DNA of 64,000 bases from Anaeromyxobacter dehalogenans 2CP-C (GTDB lineage: Bacteria > Myxococcota > Myxococcia > Myxococcales > Anaeromyxobacteraceae), in NCBI RefSeq assembly GCF_000013385.1, contig NC_007760.1, positions 3,508,001 through 3,572,000 on the forward strand, read 5' to 3'. The position numbers were made by a program, and so were the translations under genes. The notes under the pieces are model-generated. The model did not search any database and was not told the DNA's origin. It saw only the letters and a list, made by a program, of their open reading frames with translations. How positions within the stretch are numbered: the stretch's first letter is position 1; every line of letters starts with the position of its first letter. Shown piece after piece: positions 58,370-64,000 of this stretch.

Positions 58370-60181
58370 ATGGGACGCGCGAGCTGGCGGGCGGCGTGGG
58401 TCGTCGTCGGGGTGGTGGCGTGGCTGGGCTGCGGCTCGAGCGGCGGCGGGAAGCGGGAGACGTGCACTCCGGCGGACTGCGCCGCGGCGGGCGCGTCGTG
58501 CGGGCAGGTGAGCGACGGCTGCGGCGGCTTCCTCCAGTGCGGCGGGTGCCCCGACGGCCAGACCTGCGGCGGCGGCGGCACGGCGAACGCCTGCGGGGCG
58601 CCCGCGTGCCACCCGGCCACCTGCCAGTCGCTCGGGAAGAGCTGCGGCCAGGTGGACGACGGCTGCGGCGGCAAGCTGGACTGCGGGAGCTGCCCCCAGG
58701 GCCAGACCTGCGGCGGCGGCGGCACTCAGAACGTGTGCGGGACGCCGTCGGCGGGCTGCACCCGCACCACCTGCGCGAACGAGGGCAAGACCTGCGGCAC
58801 GATCCCGGATGGCTGCGGCGGCACGCTCGACTGCGGCGCCTGTGGCAGCGGGAAGGTCTGCACCACCTCGAACACCTGCGGCCCGGCGCCCTGCACGCCG
58901 ACGACCTGCGCCGCCCAGGGGAAGGACTGCGGCCGCATCGACGACGCCTGCGGCGGCACGCTCGACTGCGGCGCCTGCCCCGAGGGCCAGACGTGCGGCG
59001 GCGGCGGCAACCAGAACGTCTGCGCCGCGCCCGCGCCGGCCCCGCAGGTGCGCTGGTACGCGACCGTGAGCACCCCCGGACCCGACGCGTACGTCGCGGT
59101 CGGCGTGGACGAGCAGGGGTCGCGCGTCCTGCTCTCCACCACCATCGACGAGGCCGGCCCGGGGGGCGGCACGCTGCAGCTCGAGAAGCGGGACCACGAC
59201 GGCAAGGTGGTGTGGTCGAAGCGCTTCACGTACGCCGGCTGGCCGGTGTTCCGGATGGCGGTCACCCGGCTCGGGAACGTCCTGCTCGCGATCGATCCGC
59301 AGTGCTGGGGCGACTGCACCGGGCGCCCGGGGCTCGACCTGGGCGGTGGCGCCATCGTGGACTCCGCGCTGGTGAAGCTGGGGCCGGACGGCCGGTGGGT
59401 GTGGACGGTGTCGCTGGCCGGGTCGAGCCTGGGCCAGCTCGCCACCGACGACTCGGGATCGGCGCTCATGTTCCGCTCCCCGCGCCAGACCTACGCGCCG
59501 GTGATCGAGAAGTACTCCTGGGAGGGCAAGCTGCTCTGGTCGAGGTCTTCGCAGTGGGTGGACGTGGTGACGCTCGCGCCGGCCGGCGAGGCGTTCGTCG
59601 CGGGCCACTCCTCGTCCGGCCTCGTGGAGGGCGCGCCGGCGCCGGCGTCGGGCGCGTGGACGGCGCAGGTGGTGAAGCTCGGGACCGACGGCAAGGTCCT
59701 GTGGTCGGTCCAGTCCGAGAAGCTCGGCTACTTCGGCGGGATCGGGGCCACGAGCAAGGGGACGCTGGTGCTCCTCGCGGAGCGCGCCGGCACGGTCACC
59801 TGGGGCGACTCGACCGTGGACAACGGCGGGCTGGTGCTGGCGGTGCTGGAGGCCGACGGGAAGCCGCGCTGGGCGCGCGGCGTGGAGCGGCTCTGGCCCC
59901 CGCTCCTGGGCGTGGATCCCACCGGGCGCGCGGCGGTCGCCGGCAACTCGAGCAGCTGCATGGCCGTGACCGTCCGCGCGTTCGATCTCGCGAACACGCC
60001 GCTGTGGACGCGCACCGTGCCGACGAACGGGCAGTGCAGCTCGACGCGGGCGCAGGCGCTCTCGTACGGCGCCGACCACGAGGTGACGGTCGCCGGCACG
60101 TTCGGCGGCACCCTGGTCGTGGGCGAGGACACGCTCGTGCCGCAGGGCGACGACGGGATCGCGGTCGAGCTGGCGCCCTGA
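58370..60181 (+). CDS. Secreted lipoprotein with four Cys-rich repeats and a propeller-like C-terminus
   Basis: The 603-residue protein has a lipoprotein-type signal ending AWLGC (Cys21). Four tandem repeats of about 45 residues follow (residues 31-225), each with the pattern C-x(3-4)-C-x(5-7)-CG-x3-D-x-CGG-x-L-x-CG-x-C and usually GQTCGGGG. Conserved Cys predict disulfides. The C-terminal 380 residues contain recurring strand motifs (ALVKLGPDGRWVWTVSLAG, AQVVKLGTDGKVLWSVQSE) like a beta-propeller. Similar repeat proteins are common and functionally obscure in myxobacteria. GGGAGG precedes the ATG. Confidence 0.82.
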   Translation: MGRASWRAAWVVVGVVAWLGCGSSGGGKRETCTPADCAAAGASCGQVSDGCGGFLQCGGCPDGQTCGGGGTANACGAPACHPATCQSLGKSCGQVDDGCGGKLDCGSCPQGQTCGGGGTQNVCGTPSAGCTRTTCANEGKTCGTIPDGCGGTLDCGACGSGKVCTTSNTCGPAPCTPTTCAAQGKDCGRIDDACGGTLDCGACPEGQTCGGGGNQNVCAAPAPAPQVRWYATVSTPGPDAYVAVGVDEQGSRVLLSTTIDEAGPGGGTLQLEKRDHDGKVVWSKRFTYAGWPVFRMAVTRLGNVLLAIDPQCWGDCTGRPGLDLGGGAIVDSALVKLGPDGRWVWTVSLAGSSLGQLATDDSGSALMFRSPRQTYAPVIEKYSWEGKLLWSRSSQWVDVVTLAPAGEAFVAGHSSSGLVEGAPAPASGAWTAQVVKLGTDGKVLWSVQSEKLGYFGGIGATSKGTLVLLAERAGTVTWGDSTVDNGGLVLAVLEADGKPRWARGVERLWPPLLGVDPTGRAAVAGNSSSCMAVTVRAFDLANTPLWTRTVPTNGQCSSTRAQALSYGADHEVTVAGTFGGTLVVGEDTLVPQGDDGIAVELAP

Positions 60182-60182
60182 C

Positions 60183-60210
60183 GGCCCGGGCCTCCGGGCG
60201 AGCCCGGGCC
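60183..60210. terminator. Hairpin between convergent lipoprotein and AhpD-like genes
   Basis: GGCCCGGGC (60183-60191) and GCCCGGGCC (60202-60210) pair perfectly over 9 bp, immediately after the lipoprotein stop codon. Confidence 0.5.
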
Positions 60211-60247
60211 AGCGCGGCCCGGGCGCGTCCGGAGCTCCTGCGCGGAC

Positions 60248-60739
60248 CTAGGCCCGCTGCGCCGCGGGCTCCGCCGGTGCGCGGTTCGCGCCGACCTGGT
60301 ACGTGCCGACCGGCGCGCGGAACGCGACCGACAGCCGGTTCCAGCCGTTGATGGCGACGATCGCCAGGGTGAGGTTCACCAGCTCCGCGTCGTCGAACTC
60401 CGCGCGGACCTGCTCGTACGACTCGTCCGGCACGCCCGTCTCGCCGACCCGCGTCACGGTCTCGGTCCAGGCGAGCGCGGCCCGCTCGCGCGGCGTGAAG
60501 AACGGGGTCTCGCGCCAGACCGGCACCGCGTAGAGCCGCTGCTCGGTCTCGCCGTGCGCGCGGGCCTCCTTGGTGTGCATGTCCACGCAGAACGCGCAGC
60601 CGTTGATGTACGACGCCCGCAGCTTCACCAGGTGGTACAGCGTCAGATCCAGCCCCGAGCTCCGCACGTACTGCTCGAGCGCGTACATCGCCCGCAGCGC
60701 CCCGGGCGCGACCTTCCCGTAATCGATCCTCGGCTGCAT
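60248..60739 (-). CDS. AhpD-like carboxymuconolactone decarboxylase family protein
   Basis: The 163-residue protein has the redox motif NGCAFCVDMHTKEAR (C-x-x-C-x3-H), the hallmark of AhpD-type peroxidase-linked disulfide proteins, and WTETVTRVGETGVPDE plus LTLAIVAINGWNRLSVAFR, as in the peroxidase-related subgroup. ECF41 sigma factors typically neighbour such genes, and one is divergently encoded here. GAGGAG precedes the ATG, and the ECF41-type promoter lies about 28 bp further up. It probably protects against peroxide or other oxidants. Confidence 0.92.
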   Translation of the reverse strand: MQPRIDYGKVAPGALRAMYALEQYVRSSGLDLTLYHLVKLRASYINGCAFCVDMHTKEARAHGETEQRLYAVPVWRETPFFTPRERAALAWTETVTRVGETGVPDESYEQVRAEFDDAELVNLTLAIVAINGWNRLSVAFRAPVGTYQVGANRAPAEPAAQRA

Positions 60740-60774
60740 GGCCTCTCCTCGATGTTCGTGGTTCATGCCGCGAA

Positions 60775-60801
60775 GACGCGGAGCGCCGCCGTCCCGTGAC
60801 C
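60775..60801 (-). promoter_or_regulatory. ECF41-type promoter of the AhpD-like gene (GGTCACG-N16-CGTC)
   Basis: On the minus strand GGTCACG (60801-60795) is followed after exactly 16 bases by CGTC (60778-60775). Published ECF41 targets have TGTCACA-N16-CGTC. The same sequence with the same spacing precedes the sigma factor gene on the other strand. Confidence 0.7.
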
Positions 60802-60844
60802 GGCCGGCCGAGGACGCCCCGATCGGACCGGGCGCCGCGGCCGC

Positions 60845-60871
60845 GGTCACGGCAACGCCCTCCCGATCGTC
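60845..60871 (+). promoter_or_regulatory. ECF41-type promoter of the sigma factor gene (GGTCACG-N16-CGTC)
   Basis: GGTCACG (60845-60851), 16 bases, then CGTC (60868-60871): identical elements and spacing to the divergent promoter, implying autoregulation. The ATG starts only nine bases after CGTC, so the mRNA should be leaderless or nearly so. Confidence 0.7.
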
Positions 60872-60879
60872 CTGATTGC

Positions 60880-61788
60880 ATGATGACTCCCCCGACCCCC
60901 GCCGCGACCGAGGCGCTCGACCTGCCGGCGGCGTTCGAGCGCCTCCGCCCCCGCCTCTTCGGCATCGCCTACCGCATGCTCGGCACCGTCCCGGACGCGG
61001 AGGACGTGCTGCAGGCCGCCTATCTGCGGTGGCACGAGGCGGGCGGGACCGAGGTCCGGAACCCCGAGGCGTGGCTCGTGGCGGTGACGAGCCGGCTCGC
61101 GGTCGATCGGCTGCGCCAGGCGAGCGGCGAGCGGAAGCGCTACGTCGGCGACTGGCTGCCCGAGCCGCTCCTCACCGCCGCCGCGCCGCCGGCCGACGCG
61201 CGCTCCGAGCTCGCCTCGGACCTGTCGATGGCGTTCCTGGTCATGCTCGAGCGGCTCTCGCCGGACGAGCGCGCCGCGCTGCTCCTCCGCGACGTGTTCG
61301 GCGCCGGGTACGGGGAGATCGCCCGGGTGCTGGACCGGAGCGAGGAGGCCTGCCGGCAGGTGGTGCACCGGGCGCGGCTGCGGGTGCGAGAGGGGCGCCC
61401 GCGCTTCGAGGTGCCGCTGGAGGTCAAGCACCGGCTCGTCGCGCGCTTCCTGGATCGGCTCGCCGCGGCCGACGAGCAGGCGCTGCTCGCGCTCGTGTCC
61501 GAGGACGCCACCTGGACCTCCGACGGCGGCGGGAAGGTCCACGTCGCGCGCGGGCTCCGCGGCAGCGCGCGCATCGTCCGCTTCCTGCTGAACGTGGCAC
61601 GCAAGGGCGGCGGCCGGACCCGGCGCGAGCTCGTCTGGGTCAACGGCGAGCCGGCCATCCTCACGTACCTCGACGGCCGCCCGTTCTCGACCACCTCGTT
61701 CGCCACCGACGGCGAGCGCCTGACCGCGTTCTACGCGGTGCTCAACCCGGACAAGCTGCGGCGGGTCGAGCCCGCTCGCGTGCGCTGA
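60880..61788 (+). CDS. ECF41-family sigma factor with SnoaL-like C-terminal extension
   Basis: The 302-residue protein begins MMTPPTP; a longer frame to 60796 would run through its own promoter. It has sigma region 2 (LFGIAYRMLGTVPDAEDVLQAAYLRWHE), the linker motif WLPEP typical of ECF41, region 4 (LSPDERAALLLRDVFGAGYGEIARVLDRSEEACRQ), and a C-terminal NTF2/SnoaL domain ending with the diagnostic NPDKL. ECF41 factors lack a separate anti-sigma factor; the C-terminal domain tunes activity. Its partner is the divergent AhpD-like gene. Confidence 0.94.
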   Translation: MMTPPTPAATEALDLPAAFERLRPRLFGIAYRMLGTVPDAEDVLQAAYLRWHEAGGTEVRNPEAWLVAVTSRLAVDRLRQASGERKRYVGDWLPEPLLTAAAPPADARSELASDLSMAFLVMLERLSPDERAALLLRDVFGAGYGEIARVLDRSEEACRQVVHRARLRVREGRPRFEVPLEVKHRLVARFLDRLAAADEQALLALVSEDATWTSDGGGKVHVARGLRGSARIVRFLLNVARKGGGRTRRELVWVNGEPAILTYLDGRPFSTTSFATDGERLTAFYAVLNPDKLRRVEPARVR

Positions 61789-61793
61789 ACCGA

Positions 61794-62720
61794 TCAGCCG
61801 GGCGGGCGCCGGCGCCGCGCGACGTCGGAGCCGCCCGGTCCCGTGCGCCGGACCCACTCGATGGCGTCGCGCACGCGCCGGGGCACGAGCCGCCGCGACG
61901 GGTAGACCGCGAACAGCTCCCGCCCCTCCGGCTCGCCCAGCGCGCACTCCAGCACCACCAGCCCGCCCGCGCGGGCGATCATCTCGGCCGGCGCGCGCAC
62001 CACGCCGATCCCCGCCAGCGCCGCCTCCACCGCGACGCGCGGGTCGGTCGCCGCGAAGCGCTCGTTCGGCGTCAGCTCGCGCACCACCCCGTCCGCACCG
62101 CGGAACCGCCACGGCCGGCCCGGGTGCGTCACCACCGCCGGCGCCCGCGCCAGCGCGGCCGCGTCCACCCGCCGCCGGCCGCCCAGCTCGCGCGCGACCA
62201 CCTCGGGCGAGGCTGCCAGCGCGGACGGGATCGCCCAGAGCCGGCGCGCCACCACGTCGGCCTCGGCGACCGGGCCGACCCGGAACGCCAGGTCGATCGC
62301 CTCCTCCACCAGGCTCAGCACCGAGTTGGTGAGCCGCAGGTCCACGCTGACGCGCGGGTGGGCCGCCGCGTACGCGATGAGCGCCCGGCCGACCCGCTCC
62401 GCGCCCGTCACCACCGGCGCGGTCACCCGCAGCCGGCCGGTGGGCTCCTCCTCGCGATCGGCCGCGTCCTCGAGCAGGTCCCGGAGCTGCTCGAGCAGCG
62501 GCGCCGCGCGCGCGAGCAGCCGCGCCCCCTCGTCCGTGGCGGAGACGCGCCGGGAGGTGCGGTGCAGCAGGCGGACCCCGAGCCGCTCCTCCAGGCGCGC
62601 CACCGCGCGGCTGACCGTGCTGGTGGGGACGCCGGTGCGCCGGGACGCGCCCACGAAGCTCGATTGCTGCGCCACCGCCACGAAGAGCCGCAGGTCCCCC
62701 GGATCGATCATCTCGTCCAT
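61794..62720 (-). CDS. LysR-family transcriptional regulator
   Basis: Starts at 62720 (MDEMIDPGDL) or 62711 are both plausible; the open frame reaches 62732 but that would overlap the operator. The N-terminus has the LysR helix-turn-helix (LRLFVAVAQQSSFVGASRRTGVPTSTVSRAVARLEERLG) and the C-terminus the substrate-binding fold (VSVDLRLTNSVLSLVEEAIDLAFRVG). It is divergent from an SDR gene, and an inverted repeat lies between them, the standard layout for LysR control of a neighbour. Confidence 0.92.
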   Translation of the reverse strand: MDEMIDPGDLRLFVAVAQQSSFVGASRRTGVPTSTVSRAVARLEERLGVRLLHRTSRRVSATDEGARLLARAAPLLEQLRDLLEDAADREEEPTGRLRVTAPVVTGAERVGRALIAYAAAHPRVSVDLRLTNSVLSLVEEAIDLAFRVGPVAEADVVARRLWAIPSALAASPEVVARELGGRRRVDAAALARAPAVVTHPGRPWRFRGADGVVRELTPNERFAATDPRVAVEAALAGIGVVRAPAEMIARAGGLVVLECALGEPEGRELFAVYPSRRLVPRRVRDAIEWVRRTGPGGSDVARRRRPPG

Positions 62721-62745
62721 GGGACGAAGCATACCGGATCGTCCC
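62721..62745. promoter_or_regulatory. LysR operator candidate (GGGACGA-N11-TCGTCCC)
   Basis: A perfect 7-bp inverted repeat with an 11-bp centre lies directly upstream of the lysR gene and about 40 bp before the SDR start. Size and spacing fit the LysR-type box between divergent genes. Confidence 0.6.
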
Positions 62746-62782
62746 GTCGATCCGCCCCGCCGCCGCGGGCATGGTTGCGTGC

Positions 62783-63523
62783 ATGACGACGACGACTGGG
62801 GCCGGGCTGAAGGATCGGACGGTGGTGGTGGTGGGCGGCGGGTCGGGCATCGGCCTCGCGGTGGCGCGGGAGGCGCTGGCGCGCGGCGCGGAGGTGGTGC
62901 TGGCGGGGCGCTCCCGGGAGCGCCTGGCGCGCGCGCTGGGAGCGCTCGGCGCCGGCGCGCGGGCGCGGGCCGTCGCGGCCGACGTCCGCCAGGAGGACGC
63001 GGTGGTGCGCCTGTTCCGGGAGGTCCCCGCCGCCGACCACGTGGTCGCGACGGCGGTCGTGCCCGCGTACCAGCCCATCGCCGCGTTCGACCTCGAGGCG
63101 GCCCGCGCGGTGGTGGACTCGAAGCTGCTCGGCGCGCTGCTGCTCGCGAAGCACGGGGCGCCCAGGCTGCGGCCGGGCGGCTCGCTCACGTTCACCACCG
63201 GGATCGCCGCGGATCGCCCGATGCCGCGGGGCTCGGTGATCGCCGCCGTGAACGGCGCGCTGGCCGCCTTCGTGCGGGCCGCGGCGCTGGAGCTCGCCCC
63301 GCTGCGGGTGAACGCGCTCTCGCCCGGGTGGGTGGACACGGAGATCTGGGACGCGGTCGCCGGCGACGGCAAGGCGGCGACGTTCGCCGCGATGGCCGAG
63401 CGGCTCCCCGCCCGCCGGATCGGGCGGCCGGAGGACGTCGCCCACGCCGCCGCGTTCCTGATGGAGAACGGCTTCACCACCGGGAGCGTGCTCCGGGTGG
63501 ACGGGGGGCATCCGCTGGTCTAG
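62783..63523 (+). CDS. Short-chain dehydrogenase/reductase lacking the catalytic Tyr-Lys pair
   Basis: The 246-residue product (ATG 62783; an in-frame ATG at 62771 is possible) has the Rossmann motif GGGSGIG and the closing NALSPGWVDT and GRPEDVAHAAAFLMENGFTTGSVLRVDGG of classical SDRs. In the catalytic helix, where YxxxK is expected, the sequence reads GSVIAAVNGALAAF, without Tyr or Lys. A subgroup of SDRs shares this variation. NAD(P) binding is likely; activity may be altered. It is probably regulated by the divergent LysR gene. Confidence 0.87.
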   Translation: MTTTTGAGLKDRTVVVVGGGSGIGLAVAREALARGAEVVLAGRSRERLARALGALGAGARARAVAADVRQEDAVVRLFREVPAADHVVATAVVPAYQPIAAFDLEAARAVVDSKLLGALLLAKHGAPRLRPGGSLTFTTGIAADRPMPRGSVIAAVNGALAAFVRAAALELAPLRVNALSPGWVDTEIWDAVAGDGKAATFAAMAERLPARRIGRPEDVAHAAAFLMENGFTTGSVLRVDGGHPLV

Positions 63524-63533
63524 CCCCGCGCCG

Positions 63534-63563
63534 TTGACAGCGTCGCGCCGGCTCGGCTACGGT
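63534..63563 (+). promoter_or_regulatory. Sigma-70-like promoter of hemP
   Basis: A perfect -35 box TTGACA (63534-63539), an 18-bp spacer and TACGGT (63558-63563) as a -10 box lie just upstream of the Fur-box-like sequence. Transcription would begin near 63570. Confidence 0.5.
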
Positions 63564-63574
63564 GTTCGCATCCT

Positions 63575-63593
63575 GAAAGTGATTCGCAATATC
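63575..63593 (+). promoter_or_regulatory. Fur-box-like operator at hemP
   Basis: GAAAGTGATTCGCAATATC matches the 19-bp Fur consensus (GATAATGATAATCATTATC) in 13 positions and is the most AT-rich stretch in the area. It sits at the expected transcription start of hemP, so iron-bound Fur would repress the gene. Confidence 0.55.
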
Positions 63594-63791
63594 GCCTCCG
63601 GCGGCGCCGGCCCGACCGGGCCGCCGGCGCGCACGGCGGGCTCCGATGCGAGCGCCGCCGCGGCGGGGCGGCCTCGCCGCACCACCACGGCGGCGCTCCT
63701 CGGCGACGCCCGCGAGCTCGTCATCGAGCACGCCGGCGAGGCCTACCGGCTCCGCGTCACCAGCAAGGGCAAGCTCATCCTCACGAAGTGA
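63579..63791 (+). CDS. hemP: Hemin uptake protein HemP
   Basis: The C-terminal 38 residues carry the HemP signature (LLGDARELVIEHAGEAYRLRVTSKGKLILTK). The start is uncertain: the frame opens at a TTG that is part of the -35 box, so GTG 63579 is preferred (70 residues), with no obvious ribosome-binding site. HemP is a small cytoplasmic protein that activates heme uptake receptor expression in proteobacteria. The promoter and Fur-like box support iron control. No receptor gene lies in the visible neighbourhood. Confidence 0.82.
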   Translation: MIRNIASGGAGPTGPPARTAGSDASAAAAGRPRRTTTAALLGDARELVIEHAGEAYRLRVTSKGKLILTK

Positions 63792-63828
63792 GCGCCCCGG
63801 CCGCGCCCGTCGCGGGCCGCCGGGGCGC
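63792..63828. terminator. Bidirectional hairpin between hemP and the last gene
   Basis: A perfect 10-bp inverted repeat (GCGCCCCGGC / GCCGGGGCGC, 17-nt loop) starts at the hemP stop codon in the convergent gap. Confidence 0.6.
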
Positions 63829-63833
63829 CCGGC

Positions 63834-64000
63834 TCACCCGCGGTCGCGGTCGCGGTACATCCGTCGCTGCGCCTTCTTGATGGGCCGCCAGCGCAGCTTC
63901 TCCGCCCGCGCCGCCGCGCCGCCGCGGCGGGCCTCCTGGAGCGCCGCCTCGCGCTCCAGCTTGCGCAGGCTCTCGAGCCGCCCGGCGTCGAGCCGGCCCG
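63834..64000 (-). CDS. C-terminal part of a basic protein, truncated by the window edge
   Basis: The 55 visible codons encode an Arg/Lys/Ala-rich helix (RLESLRKLEREAALQEARR) followed by KLRWRPIKKAQRRMYRDRDRG and a stop. The basic helical tail resembles those of ribosome-associated release-factor-like proteins, but too little is visible to name a family. The start is beyond the window. Confidence 0.5.
   Translation of the reverse strand, partial: GRLDAGRLESLRKLEREAALQEARRGGAAARAEKLRWRPIKKAQRRMYRDRDRG

Noticed and set aside
63534..63578. TTG at 63534 as the hemP start
   Set aside because: TTGACA there is a perfect -35 box with a -10 box 18 bp downstream, so it is promoter, not coding.

Overview
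The window is about 74% G+C with dense, often overlapping genes (ATGA and GTGA junctions) and no tRNA, rRNA, CRISPR array, insertion sequence or phage gene that I can see. Multiheme cytochromes, a sigma-54 enhancer-binding regulator, many ECF-type and one-component regulators, large secreted peptidases and Cys-rich lipoproteins point to a Myxococcota member. An anaerobic respirer close to Anaeromyxobacter fits best, but that is inferred from gene content, not from a marker gene.

Region by region: 1-6 kb carries the 3' end of a GMC oxidoreductase, a small basic protein, an aminotransferase, a chemoreceptor and long-type argininosuccinate synthase. 6.2-13.5 kb is a respiratory island: a small coupled ORF, a four-heme cytochrome, an NrfC-like iron-sulfur protein, an NrfD-like quinol protein and a membrane protein. 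These run convergently towards an octaheme tetrathionate-reductase-family lipoprotein. Divergent from the octaheme gene is a PAS/sigma-54 activator, and the shared spacer holds a clear sigma-54 promoter and three GTTCAC/GTGAAC sites. 15-19.4 kb has an odd exported rubrerythrin relative, an ArsR/QorB-like divergent pair, an aldo/keto reductase and a deoxyhypusine-synthase-like protein. 19.5-27.4 kb has an M1 peptidase, a TetR/hydrolase pair sharing a repeated operator, and a very large patatin. 27.4-31.6 kb is a tight molybdenum hydroxylase operon (MocA-like, XdhC, IorA, IorB).

31.7-36.5 kb encodes a beta-barrel protein, a 5'-nucleotidase-type phosphoesterase and an M3 peptidase. 36.5-44.8 kb holds an orphan histidine kinase and a complete TolC/HlyD/ABC-2 exporter resembling E. 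coli YbhGFSR with YbhF split in two. 44.9-48.5 kb is one continuous frame joining acetate kinase to phosphoketolase. 48.6-55.2 kb has a truncated monooxygenase fragment, a DsbA-NhaA fusion and a Tat-dependent CUT1-type ABC importer. 55.3-63.8 kb is regulatory and stress-related: a BON protein, two ECF sigma factors with SnoaL-like tails, DoxX-like and hydrolase genes, a Cys-rich repeat lipoprotein, an AhpD-like protein, a LysR/SDR pair and HemP.

The strongest second-look items are: the AckA-Xfp fusion, with an internal ribosome-binding site and in-frame GTG at the seam; the octaheme/sigma-54 regulatory pair; identical GGTCACG-N16-CGTC promoters facing both ways between an ECF41-type sigma factor and its AhpD-like neighbour, with a probably leaderless sigma-factor mRNA; and a TetR operator duplicated inside the coding start of its neighbour.
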